This document shows, piece after piece, positions 22,746 to 33,620 of a DNA stretch of 64,000 nt. This DNA comes from Onthophagus taurus (Eukaryota > Arthropoda > Insecta > Coleoptera > Scarabaeidae), in contig NC_091971.1 of the NCBI RefSeq assembly GCF_036711975.1, positions 2,301,501 to 2,365,500 of the forward strand. Direction: 5' to 3'. A model generated the notes under the pieces. That model did not search any database and was not told the origin of the DNA. It was given only the letters and a program-made list of their open reading frames with translations. How positions within the stretch are numbered: position 1 is the first letter of the stretch; each line of letters starts with the position of its first letter. Made by a program: the position numbers and the translations under genes.

Positions 22746-24104
22746 TTATTTTATTCTTGGATAATAATAAAGCACCGATGATCCAGGTAATTGCCAGTTA
22801 GACGCGTGCAATTCGATTAGTTGTAGAAGTGTTTTCCTTACCGAAGGAGATCCAACGCTCGCTAAGAACCCATCTCGAACGTTTGCTAAAAGCTGTTCCA
22901 ATTGTGCGGGAAGTTCGTTTTCTAAATCCCTTCCAATCGAGGTTAGTACAAAAAAGAGGCATTCCGTTTCCGCTAAGCATTTAATCGGTAGACTCACGCA
23001 CGCTTGGCAACATTTTGCCAAAACGGAAAGAAGTACCAAATCGGGTTGCAAATTTTCAAATCGATCTCTTAATTGATGACGTTTAAGTTGACCACACATC
23101 TCAGTTAAAAACCACATAAAAGCACTAAATCTAGTCCCATCTCCAGCTTTTATACCGCGTAAGATTTTATCACGTTCTTGATACCATTGCTGACAGGTGT
23201 TAATTAACGATTCAATAAACGTTTGGGTGCGTTCTTTTTCAATAATCGTAACACAAAGTTTTGCTCCAGCTTCCGAATATTTTATTCCTTCAACAACCCG
23301 TTCCATTATTATCTTAGCCAATTCCATTAAAGTTCTCGATTGTAATTGATTAGGATTTTCAGTCGCTATTTTAACCGTTGCCGAATGTTCAGAAAAAGCC
23401 CCCAAATCGGCTTCTTGTAACATCAAAAATTCTTTATTTTTAGCCATATTTCTTATTTCTGCAGCCCCCGTTGATTTAGAACGTCTCAAATTGTGATTTT
23501 GAGGGGAAGAATTTTGATTCCAATTCTGATTTTTTTGTTGCTGTTGTTGTTGTTGGGCTTGTTGAAGAAATTGATGATGAGCGCTTAACGCTTCCGCTGT
23601 CATTTGAAAATTAACTCGAGGGAGATGATTTAAAATTTGAGATGTTGAAGTTGAATGAAGAATAGGAAGTGGAACAATAGGAATAATTGAATGTGGGAGA
23701 TGTCTAAGAACGTTTCCACTCGATTTTGATTGTTGTAAAGGGTGTTGGTGTTGATGATGTTGAATATTGTTACAATCAAAATTGAATAATGCTAAGTTTC
23801 CGCTTGATTTTGACGTTTGAAGTTCGGACCCCATCGTAAATTCTTTCGCGTGTACGTTTAATTTGTTATTACCGTGTTGTTGAGGAATATTATCTATTCG
23901 CACGTTGGGGGGTCTATAAATTTCCATCGTTGGTTTGTTACCTTTTACGAGATTAGCAGCCATCATTGTTTGACTTCTTCGTTTCGATGATTCTCTGCTA
24001 TTTTGTTTAACAAAGCTTCGCTCTCGCAAAACGGTTGTTGAACTTGATTGAAAATCGGCTTTTTGACTACGTTTTAAGCCACCCGATTGTTGATTTTGAG
24101 ACAT
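22746..24104 (-). CDS. MIF4G-domain protein related to MIF4GD/CTIF
   Basis: A single 452-codon exon. Residues 1 to about 225 are low-complexity, with Ser-, Gln- and His-rich runs (QQAQQQQQQQ at about 181-190). Three copies of a short motif stand out: SKSSG at 98-102, SKSSG at 126-130 and RSKSTG at 208-213. Residues of about 255-445 form a helical MIF4G-like domain. Recognisable stretches are SEAGAKLCVTIIE, INTCQQWYQERDKILRG, VRDGFLASVGSP and LLQLIELHASNWQLPGSSVLYYY, which line up with the C-terminal half of MIF4GD/SLIP1 (RDGFLLP..., LLEIIEFRAAGW..., YYYSE). Such domains bind cap- or histone-mRNA translation factors; CTIF works with CBP80/20. The exact orthologue is unsure. The basic, Ser-rich N-terminal motifs could be phosphorylation or 14-3-3 sites (inference). 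Confidence 0.85.
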   Translation of the reverse strand: MSQNQQSGGLKRSQKADFQSSSTTVLRERSFVKQNSRESSKRRSQTMMAANLVKGNKPTMEIYRPPNVRIDNIPQQHGNNKLNVHAKEFTMGSELQTSKSSGNLALFNFDCNNIQHHQHQHPLQQSKSSGNVLRHLPHSIIPIVPLPILHSTSTSQILNHLPRVNFQMTAEALSAHHQFLQQAQQQQQQQKNQNWNQNSSPQNHNLRRSKSTGAAEIRNMAKNKEFLMLQEADLGAFSEHSATVKIATENPNQLQSRTLMELAKIIMERVVEGIKYSEAGAKLCVTIIEKERTQTFIESLINTCQQWYQERDKILRGIKAGDGTRFSAFMWFLTEMCGQLKRHQLRDRFENLQPDLVLLSVLAKCCQACVSLPIKCLAETECLFFVLTSIGRDLENELPAQLEQLLANVRDGFLASVGSPSVRKTLLQLIELHASNWQLPGSSVLYYYPRIK

Positions 24105-25010
24105 TTTTACTCTTTTTTTTAATTAAAATTGTTACGAATCAGTTAGCACACACGTTTATAACTGAAAGGAAACTAAACTCGGCTTGCAACTATAATAAGT
24201 TTTGACGAATGCCGTCCACGCAATCGCCTAATTTAGATGTGCGAGGTTACGCGATGAATTTCCATCCGTATAAAATAGGAGGTGAACGAAAAATATTAAA
24301 AACGTATGTAATTTTTTGCTTTTAGATTTCGCTGACCGATTTCTTTGGTTTGTTACACGAAAGCAAACTGATGTGGCGGAACTATCGTTAAGAAATTGTG
24401 GTCTCCTCTGTTTCGTGTATTTTTAGAGTGTGTTTAAATATATCTCGCGGGGTGATGCTGGTCGCTCACCGAGTTAAACTATCCGTTTTGTGTCCGTTTG
24501 TTCTCGAGAGACGCCTTGAGACTTAATAATAGAAACTGCGGGCGTGGTAAAACCTCTCTTCGTTATTTGACGATCACCACCACGACAATGTTACGCTCAA
24601 TTTGGACCTAGCCTTTGAAAAAAAAATTTTTCTTTTGAGTCTGAATACCACAATTTAAATCTAAACTTAAGCAATGAGTTAACTGATTATGTAAAAAAAA
24701 ACAACTTTTTATATACTTCATTTATTCTTATAAATACAATTTTTACCCAATTATATTTAACACCATAAAATAAATAAAATCTTTGTAACAAAAAATAAAA
24801 TAAACTATAAAATGTAACATTAAGAAAGTTAAATTCATTAAAACTATTCGTTTGCACACTTTTAAAAAACTTAACTTTATTTGACATTTAGATGACATTT
24901 AGTAAAAGCAAACCTAACCTCACTTTTAATAATGATTTAAGTTGACATAGTAAGTATCCAACAAACCAAAAATCCCTAAATCTTATGATTTGCCAAAACG
25001 AATAAGTTTT
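24105..25010. other. Promoter region of the MIF4G gene and 3' flank of the kinase gene
   Basis: The minus-strand MIF4G gene starts at 24104. Its 5' flank (24110-24620) is richer in CpG than its surroundings. From about 24620 to 25010 the sequence is AT-rich and should hold the kinase 3' UTR. A CTAACCTCACTTTT motif lies near 24911. No other gene is seen. Confidence 0.4.
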
Positions 25011-28000
25011 TTAAAATTGATCAAATTCCGTCGAATCAGGAGGAATATCGTCATCTTTCTTAAACGAATCAATATTTCTAACATCAATATTACTTGTCAA
25101 TTTTGGAACGTAAGGAGCCTTCATTTTCTTACTTCTCAATTTGTTCCATTCGAAACCTTGGAACCACTTATGATTTCGAATATCATCGATACCATTCTTT
25201 TGGAGTCCCAATCGTTCCGTTGGAGTTGGTCTGCACAGTTTCAAAATAATATTCACTGCGCTACGACTAACGTGTTGAGGAAAAGTAACTGCATTAATTC
25301 CTTTTAAAATTCTATTATAAGTTTTCATATAATCATCCCCAGCTCTAAACGGAGTTCTTCCCACTAACAATTCAAAAATTAAAATACCAAACGTCCAATA
25401 ATCAGCTGATTTATCGTGCCCTTTATTGTAAATTATTTCGGGTGCGACGTATTCGGGGGTTCCGGCGAATGTAAACGTTTTTAATTGATCACCTAAATGT
25501 TTTGCAAAACCGAAATCGGTTAATTTAATATATCCTTGTGCGTCGATTAAAAGATTCTCCGGTTTTAAATCGCGGTAAATGTATTTTCTTTCGTGGAGAT
25601 AAGCGAACGCTTCTAAAACACATCCGGCGAAGAATCTTGCGTCTTGGTCTGAAACGCATTTATTCTTTCTCTTTTGCAAATAAGCCCACAGATCACCACC
25701 GAGACAACTTTCCATCAGGAAATATAAATATTTTTGATCTTTAAAAGTGTTGTATAACCTCACAATAAATATACTATTACATTTAATTTGAATATTACGC
25801 TCATTGTAAACATGCTCAACTTGGGATTGCTCAACCATATCAGCTTTCTTTAAATATTTCAATGCAAATGTTAAATCTTTTTGCTTTTTATGTTGTACGA
25901 GTTCAACGCGACCAAATCCTCCAACACCCAACGTTGCTATCATTGTTAAATCAGCTAATTTTATATCCGAATATTCCCCTCCGGCCGATGTTGATGGCAT
26001 TTCTCTTTTTGGTGTTTTATCTTGTTCCTGAACATCTTCGATTTTATCATCAACAACTTTTAAGAGGTTGGGATCGAAATGTTCTTGGAATTGAGTACGA
26101 GTTAATGTTAAACATTCAACAGATGGTGCTTGAGCTGTTACGGTGGCTTGTCTTGTATCCGAATATAATAAAGCACGTTCTCCGAAGAATTCACCTTTAC
26201 CTGGAATAATAAAAAGCATTATATTAGATTAAAAGTAAGATGATTGTATTACTTGTTTATTTGGCTTATCAAATATTTTTAAGGATGTTTTATTACTTTA
26301 CCCAGAATTGAGTTATCATTTTTTCGTTCAAAACATTTTTATCTAAATAAAATATTGATATATCCCTCATCTTATACATAAGTCTCTCAAGACTGCTAAA
26401 CCCGAATGTTTCTAGTTCTAGTTCTTGTGTTAGTTCTAGTGATAGTGTTAGTGTAAAACTAGAACTAACAACGCAACGTTAGATTGTTGTATATTTTTCA
26501 AGAACCTATAACTAACACTAGACCTAGATCTAGAAACATTAGGGACGTCTTAAGCACGCACGGCTAAGCCCGAATGTTTCTAGTTCTAGGTCTAGTGTTA
26601 ATTCTACTTTTCGTTCAATAAAAATACCACAATCTAACGGTGAATAACAATTAAAACTAGAACTATTCGGATTTAGTCGCATGTATTGCATTTAAAGTGA
26701 AATTAACTGTATGTTGAAACTGCATAAAAAACTAAATTCATGTTAGTTAGGCAACCCCTTTTACTTTTAAACATTACCTAATTCTCCAACTTTTCCTTCA
26801 CCATTTTTCGTGACAGTAACTGATCCAGCTCGAATAATATAAAATTTATCGCCAACATCGCCTTCTTTAACAATCACCGTATCCGGTTTAAAAACTTCTT
26901 TTTTCAACAAATCAGCGATTATCCTCAATTTTTCCTCTCTCAACTTATTAATCATCGGGACATTCTTTAAAAAGGAAAACGTTTCGTTCATGTATTGCAT
27001 TGCATCTTTAATAAGACTTTGTTGATAGACAACTCTCGGTAAAACCCAAATCTTTCCGCTCGTGATCGCCTTAATTGTCGCTAATCGTTTATTGTTATAC
27101 AAAACGGCTAATTCCCCGAAAACTTTTTGATCACTAAATGAGCTGACCAATTTGTTCTTAACGTAAACCTCGAACGTCCCTTGATCGGAAACGTACATAT
27201 TACTTCCAGGTTCGCCTTCTTGAATAATCACTTCGCCTTCCGCGACTTCTTTGGAATACATCGCATCTACAATTACATCTAAAATTTTTCCTTGAAGGAT
27301 GTTTTCCAAGAATTCATTTGAAGATATCGCCTTTTTGATGATTTCTTTGTCGCTATATTAAAACAAAATTATTTGTTAATTAATATTTTCTGCAAAATGG
27401 CTAAACTATTAAAAAAAAAGCAGACCACACGATTTTTTATTTTATAAAATCCAAAGAAAGCAAAAAGAAATAAGATAATAAGAAAGAAGAAGTAAGACAA
27501 TCTCTTTTAGTTGGCACATCAAAAAGCGTTTTAACTTGTCTTACCTCTTAGACAGAACCGTGTGCTCTGAAAATATTCTGAAAGTTATTTAATTCTTTTT
27601 AATTCAATATTGAGTTTTTAATTCATGTGCAAATACTTTTTTCTTTGATTTTCTCTTTTAATTTAATAATCTTACTGGTCACTTTTTGGCGTAACCTCAA
27701 TTTCAACATTATTATCCAACGGAATATGTTCTCTAATTCCAGGTCTTCTTTCATCTACAACTTGAGGATTTATAACAGGTGGCTTCTCTGGTTCAGCAGG
27801 TGGCTTCTCTGGTTCACCAGGTGGCTTCTCTGGTTCATCAGGTGGATTAAAAACTCGAGCTGTAACATTCATTTTCCTACTCCAACAGCAACACTTCAGG
27901 CAAAGCATGTTTTTCTAGAAGAAAATATAGAGAACTCGCGAGATGTACACCAAAAAATAATAATTGATTTTTGTATTGATTAAAAATTGTTCTCCGAGAT

Positions 28001-29414
28001 TAATCTAATCGCGAACGCATTTCCTTGTACTTAAAATGTTGAGATTAAAAGTTATTATTATTTTTTAATACTATTATTGTGCTAATTTTTGGTTAGTTAC
28101 TAATTTTTTTTACTTACTGCATGTAATGATACTAATACAACAGTTTCTAAATGATATTACTTGTTAATAGAACTATTTCGTACACTTTATGTGTCGATAA
28201 GAAATTATTAAAAGATAAGATAACTGTGGAGATTGAAATTCCTAAAACTAACGTCTTAAAGATATCAATTTATTTTTATATTCCAATAACAGGATATTCG
28301 ATGATTAATAATTTATGATCACACACGATTATTTTTACGTATATTATTTAATTAGGGAGAAATTACACTGATTGCAATTTTTTAATTCGCAGATTTTTTT
28401 TCTGCGCAAAACGTAACACAAAAGCGGAGCGCTGCAATAATAGTTATAACTTTACGTGAGAAAATCGCTTTAAAATCGTAATAAAATCGTGCGATATAAT
28501 GGAATAATTCATTAAATTCTCAAGAAACGATAAAAACGATTTAAATACCAACGAAAAATGTAACGTAACTAAGTTACAGCGACATCTGTTACCGATTTAA
28601 AATATCACTAAAGCATTCTTGTCATTTTGACATTTAAGAATCCTCTTAAAATGACAATTTTAATTAAATACCTACGAAGAATGTAACTAAGCTACAGGAA
28701 CATCTATTTAAAAAATAACTAAAACAATCATTTTGACATTTAATAACAATTTTAATTAAATGCTTACGAAGAATAATTAACAGCGACATCTGTTATCGAT
28801 TTAAAATATAAATAAATTGACACATTCTTGTCATTTTGACAGTTAAGAGTCATGTTAAAATGACTGTAATTAATCCAATATTTTAAAGTTTTCAAGGTCC
28901 TCCGTAGCATGTGGAATTCTTTCTAGTTTGTATTCAACCTTCTTTTTTCAGTTTATGAAGAAATCTTAATGAATTGTGATGTTGTTATCGAAAAATTAAC
29001 ACAAAGCAAAGAGAATAAGAAGTATTTGCACATTCTTAACACTTTAAAGCATATATCTGTTAATAAAACGTACTTACCTGTAACTTTTAGGATATGTTTT
29101 AATTTCAACATCCTTTTCTTCTTTAATTTTTTCTGTAACTCCAAATCTTCTAAATTCACTTTCTTCTTTTGCAGGTTGTACTGGTGTAAATCCATCGATT
29201 TCATCGAGTTTTTTATATCTATCACGTTCATTTTCGTTATGATCCGGGCTAAATAATATCGAATCATATATTTCTACATCTTTGTTCCAACGACCAACAA
29301 TTTTGTGTAAGAAACTCTTTAAAATGGAATTTATTTTAAATTTTACTTCAAGATTCGCAAAAGGATCAGTTTTAAATAATTTACCTTGTAGGTTAATCTC
29401 AAATGTTCATCCAT
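25011..29414 (-). CDS. cGMP-dependent protein kinase, isoform A (4 coding exons)
   Basis: Coding exons are 29385-29414, 29078-29316, 26778-27352 and 25011-26200, giving 677 residues in phase, the usual PKG length. A candidate pseudosubstrate RRFGV is at 66-70, with Gly at the phospho-acceptor position. Two cyclic-nucleotide-binding domains follow. Site A has FGELAVLY with R179-L-A-T182; site B has FFGERALLY with R298-Q-A-T301. The Thr after RxA is the cGMP-selective residue. The kinase domain has GVGGFGRV (373-380), FALK396, YRDLKPEN (D492), DFG (510-512) and TFAGTPEYVAPE with activation-loop Thr525. The C-terminus ends STEFDQF. It is a divergent PKG (foraging/Pkg21D class) and the orthologue is uncertain. 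I see no obvious N-terminal leucine zipper. The residue after TF is Ala527, where PKA and most PKGs have Cys. Intron 3 holds CTAG-family repeats. The gene is divergent from RPN2. Confidence 0.92.
26380..26690. repeat. CTAG-family palindromic repeat (copy D) in PKG intron 3
   Basis: It contains GCTAAACCCGAATGTTTCTA twice (once with a G change), ACTAGACCTAGATCTAGAAA, and the end block TTGTTGTATATTTTTCAAG with its inverted partner TTCAATAAAAATACCACAA near 26613. The hairpin cores are degraded. Confidence 0.8.
27676..27908 (-). CDS. Alternative first coding exon of the PKG gene (isoform B)
   Basis: A 233-nt frame on the same strand, inside the intron between PKG exons 2 and 3. It starts with ATG, ends at a consensus donor (ACCA|GTAAGATT) and leaves phase 2, exactly as exon 2 of isoform A does. 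Splicing to 27352 gives ...EVTPKSDH|DKEIIKKAI and a 665-residue protein. Features in order are a Cys cluster, MLCLKCCCW (possible palmitoylation), a tandem PEKPP repeat (about residues 25-45) and ERRPGI. ERRPGI aligns with the RRFGV candidate pseudosubstrate of isoform A. The following NNVEIEVTPKSD aligns with KDVEIKTYPKSY of isoform A. If unspliced, the frame ends two bases into the donor as a 78-codon ORF, so a separate small gene is the alternative. Confidence 0.75.
28545..28875. repeat. Tandem repeat of about 110 bp, three copies, in a PKG intron
   Basis: Each copy has ACGAAGAATGTAACTAAG-like sequence, AGCGACATCTGTTACCGATT, a TCATTTTGACATTTAA motif and ACAATTTTAATTAAAT. Copies lie at about 28548-28660, 28665-28755 and 28760-28870. 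It sits upstream of the alternative first exon, where an isoform-B promoter would be expected. Confidence 0.75.
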
Positions 29415-29956
29415 ATCGATGAATTTCTATGAACGAAGTGAAAAATAAAAATCTGTTTTATTCTTGTAAATTTTAAACTGTCGTGATAAGATATAAAAAT
29501 TTTAGGCTGAATACGTTTTAAAGCAATTGTTGTTTATGAATTATCGGAACGGATGTGATTACTTTATTGATTTCTTATCTCAACTTTTTAACAAAATGTT
29601 TTATAGAAATGTAAGAAATAACCAATTTATTTTATTAACACCTTTTTGTTAAGGTTTAATTAAGATCTAAATGATAAAAATGATTTTATTTTAAGAGATA
29701 CTAATCTGTTGTTTTTATTGTACATAGTTTTACTTAAATAAATTAGTTCTTAATCGATAATGTCAAAATAAAATTTAAATAATCACAAATTCCCGCCATA
29801 TTTTTTGAATATCTTAATCATTGTTACCAACACATTCTTTTTTGTTACCACGTAATGTATCTCGCGCATGCGCGTTTACATTTCTTTCATTTACGTGTCA
29901 TTCCGGCGATGTACCGGTGTTTGTGAATCAATTTTGAATTAAAACTCATCGAAATA
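29415..29956. promoter_or_regulatory. Shared divergent promoter region of PKG and RPN2
   Basis: About 540 bp separate the two divergent start codons. A perfect NRF1-type palindrome, CGCGCATGCGCG (consensus YGCGCAYGCGCR; Ewg in flies), lies at 29863-29874, about 85 bases upstream of the RPN2 ATG. I see no TATA box. This fits a housekeeping-type promoter for RPN2; control of PKG isoform A from the same region is inference. Confidence 0.55.
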
Positions 29957-31900
29957 ATGAAACTCCGTAAGTAAAAACCAATACAATTAATCAATTAATA
30001 ATGTAATTATTCGATTTAGTTCCGTTTGTGTTCCTCACGGTTTGTGTTTTTATCTCAACAACACACGGTAGTATTAATGGTTATATTACGCCTGGTGATA
30101 GAAATAGACTTCTCGAAGCCTTTACGAAGGGTTTTGTAAAATTACAAGAAGGGGATGTGGTTACTGTGTACCAAGCAGCTAAAGGATTTGAATTGTTGGG
30201 TCAAAAAGTGGTGAAGGTGTTGTTTATGGATGCTTGCGCTCATTTGAAGGATAATTTCAAGGAAGATTCAACCCCGGAAGCGGCTTTTCATGCGATTTCC
30301 ACCTGGACGATACTCAAATGCGAAGGAAAATTGTATTCTGACGTACATTTAAACGTAATTAAAACAAAGAAAAGGGTTAATTATATTTTATTTAACTTTT
30401 TTTTTTGTTTTAATGCAGGTTTTAAAGGTGGCTTTAGGTAGCGATAAATCTTCAACGTCCGATTTGCGATATGCAGCGGAGACTTTACATGTTTTAAACA
30501 TTCCAATTCCGAATCCTGAGAAGGTGGGAAAGCTTTTACAGGCTAAATTAAAAGAAGATGATGGATTGCAAAGTTTAGGACATGCTTTGCATTTGTCGTC
30601 ATTGTTGGGGAATGCTGGTAAATTCATTTTGGATCGTATTGAAGATGTTGTTGTTCAAGCAGATGAAGTTGATGGGAAAATGTTGCAATGGGAAGGTGGG
30701 CTAACTATAACAGGCTTACTTTTAACTGGGTTATTCCGTGTTCCCGGGGCTAAGCCACTTACGGAAGCTCAAGCTGATAAATTTGCTGTTTATTTATTGA
30801 GTAGAAGGAGTGTTCAAACTCCACGTGGGGCTTTAGCTTTGATTCAATCCGCTCAAGTTTTAGCTTCAAGTTCAGTATCACCCGTTAGTTTAACCATTTC
30901 TGGACCACCTCACGTAACGTCCGATAAACCAGATTTAACCATAAAACTCACCAATTTATTAGGAGAACCTTTAAAAACTTTACCAAGCCCCGTTGTTGCG
31001 CAATCAGCAATTAGAATTACCGATGACGTCGTTGTTTTAAGCAAACAACCACTTACGCCAGGAAAAGACTCTAAAACAGAATTTATCTTACCCTTAAGAT
31101 TAGAACCAGGACAATATAAATTAGCTCTTAGTGCAGGACAACACACCTCAACGTTTACTGTAAGAGTTTTGGGTCCAATTACTTTAAAAAATTTAGAAGT
31201 TGGGTTAGGAGACGCCGATGGAGCTTCAGCACCAAAGTTGTATAAATTAAACTATAATTCCCAATTAGATCAAGTTCTCCAAGCTGATTCTACACACAAT
31301 CTAATTATGAAATTTAATTTACCTCGCCCTGTTCATCAAGCTTTCTTACGTTTATCAGCGGGAAAACGCGAAATTATCTTTATAGCTGAAAGGGATACAT
31401 CGCAATCGTACAAAATGAGTGTAAACCTTGCTTCTGAACTAACATCTTCTGGTAAATTTGAAATGGAATTGATTATTGGAGACGCAATCGTAAGTAATCC
31501 TTTCAGATGGAAGTTAGGTTACGTTCAGGTGAGTGTGTCGCAAAGTGGCGAATCGGAAGAAAAGATTCAATTGACCGGGCCAAAACCGGAAATTGAGCAT
31601 CTATTTCGTCAACCGGAAAAACGCCCACCTCAAACTGTCTCGCTTCTTTTTACTGCGTTGGCTGGAGCGCCTTTACTCTTATTGTTCGTTTTGTGGGGCA
31701 GGATTGGAGTCAACATCAGCAATTTTAGCTTTACTGCTATCCCTTTTCACATTGGATTCGCAGCAATTCTTGGTTTGTTTGCGTTATTTTGGCTCCGTTT
31801 AGATATGTTTGTTACTTGTGGATGGTTGTTGCCCATCGGAGGATTCACCTTTTTATCAGGAAATGTTTTACTTAATAAAATTGCTAAACAGCGGAAATAA
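29957..31900 (+). CDS. RPN2: Ribophorin II, oligosaccharyltransferase subunit (3 exons)
   Basis: Coding exons are 29957-29966, 30020-30354 and 30419-31900, giving 608 residues (human 631). Exon 1 codes only three codons plus one base. Splicing to exon 2 builds a hydrophobic signal peptide of about 23 residues ending near THG-SING. The luminal region follows (STWTILKCEGKLYSDVHLN|VLKVAL at the second junction; WEGGLTITGLL; LRLEPGQYKL). Then comes the family signature IEHLFRQPEKRPP and three C-terminal membrane helices (SLLFTALAGAPLLLLF; HIGFAAILGLFALFWL; WLLPIGGFTFLSG). It is a subunit of the ER oligosaccharyltransferase that N-glycosylates nascent proteins. The short 64-nt intron 2 reads through without a stop in frame until 30441, which could mislead gene predictors. 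AATAAA at 32032-32037 is the likely poly(A) signal. Confidence 0.95.
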
Positions 31901-32279
31901 AAAAAAAACGTGCATTTAGTTTAGAAATTTAAATTCTTTATCTTCTTAAATGTCTCTGAAATAACTTTTTTGTTTGTCAATGAAAATTGAAAGAAAAATG
32001 ATCGTATGTGATTATTTAATAAGTTTTATACAATAAAGTGTTGTTAAAAAATTTAATTCTTTTTTAATTACCTTAAAATACAGTTACCAGCTTTAGACCA
32101 AGAACGGTAGAATCTAAGAGTATTGGTATATTCTGGGAACAGCCGACGGACCGTTCGTGACGTCACACTACTAGTATTTCACACTTTCAGTTAGTAAATG
32201 CTTAATTTATTCTATTCGCATTTTGTATAATTAGTTTGAGACTTGATAACGTTTATAATGTATGTAAAAGAAAAATCTT
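31901..32279. other. RPN2 3' UTR and flank
   Basis: It contains the RPN2 poly(A) signal (32032-32037) and an isolated palindromic GTGACGTCAC with core TGACGTCA at 32158-32165. Otherwise featureless. Confidence 0.45.
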
Positions 32280-33620
32280 GATGAATGTTTTTAGGTCTAG
32301 TGTTAATTGTGATGTCAGACCTAAAACTAGAACTAACAGCCATCTTAAGAGACGTGCAGCTAAACCCGAATGTGTCTAGTTCTAGGTGTAGTTGATGTCA
32401 TAACTGAAACTAGATTCGTAGAACTAGAATGATTCAGGTTTAGCCGCACGTGTCTTCAAACTGCTAAACCCGACTGTTTCCAGTTCTAAGTCTAGTGTTA
32501 GTTTTGATGTCAAAACTAAAACTAGAACTAACACTAGACCTAGAAATAGAATCATTCGGGTTTAGCCGTCTTGAGAGATTTGCGGCTAAATCCGAATGTT
32601 TCTAGTTCTCGGTCTAGTGTTAGTACTAGTTTGACACTAGAAGTATCACTAAAACTGTTTTAGTTCAATAAAAATATGCAACATCTTATGCTAACTAGCG
32701 CTACCTACCACTGTCACTAGAAAAAACGATGTTTTGTTGGCTGGAGAAATTTAATTACTAAATTTCTGTGGTTACAAATAGTACTTAAATTGATAAAAAA
32801 ATTAACGGTTGGTATTAAAACTACAATGATCTGTCATAATTTTAATTTAGTTGCGCCATCTATTAGTAAAAAAGTCTTATTTTTTTTATTGGTTTTTAAT
32901 AATAATTAATTACTTCGTGTAATTTGGTGTAATCTAACCAGAAACGTTCCTTTATAATCTGCAAAAAGTTTTATTGTTTCAATACAAATCGTTTTGGAGA
33001 AAACTATTTTTTTTTTTTTATTAACCTCATTTTCAACAAACGTCATTTTCAAATCGACAATTTTAGAAGAAACGTTTTAATAAGTGTTCACCGAGGAAAC
33101 TTAAAATTAGGTCTGATATAACTCAGAACTTTTCTTTAAAATCGTAAGAAGTGTTATTTCTTAAATCCGAACTGTTTTGGAGAAAACGTTTTCTTCTTTA
33201 ACCTCACTTTCAACAAACGTCATTGTCAACACGGCGATTTTTATTAACCTCGTTTTTCTTTCTTTAACCTCACTGTCAACAAATGTCAAATTCAAACAGT
33301 AAATTTCACCTAAAGCGCGATATACAAAAATATATTTCAATAGAAACAGGGAGTTTTCTACCACATAAAATGCAACATGACAGTGGTAGGTAGCGTTAGT
33401 TAACATAAGATATGTTGCATATTTGTATTGAACTAAGTCTGAAGCTCTAGGTCTAGTATTAGTTCTAGCTTTAACTGTGATTCAGGGCTAGGTTGTTGTT
33501 TATTTTGATAGATCAGCAGGTAATTGCAAAAGCGTTGCTGTACATGATAATTTATAAGGCCCGTTCGTAACGTCAGCTCTAAATAACAAATACTAATACT
33601 AGACCTAGAAAGTTTCAAAC
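32280..33620. mobile_element. Composite CTAG-family element: arm (E), 660-bp interior (M1), arm (F)
   Basis: The left arm (about 32283-32715) has hairpin cores and CTAG words, and ends TGCAACATCTTATGCTAACT, AGCGCTACCTACCACTGTC. The right arm starts at 33379 with the inverse, GACAGTGGTAGGTAGCGTTA, GTTAACATAAGATATGTTGC, and runs to about 33615. The interior (32716-33378) begins GATGTTTTGTTGGCTGGAGA. It contains GTTGCGCCATCTATTAGTAA and an internal duplication, each half with GTTTTGGAGAAAAC and AACCTCA(C/T)TTTCAACAAA. It has no significant reading frame, so it is non-autonomous. The interior recurs at 42766, 56101 and 59140. Confidence 0.75.

Noticed and set aside
30355..30441. Read-through of RPN2 exon 2 as a 137-residue protein
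   Set aside because: The extension is the 64-nt intron plus a shifted start of exon 3. AAC|GTAATT to TTAATGCAG splicing restores the RPN2 frame exactly.
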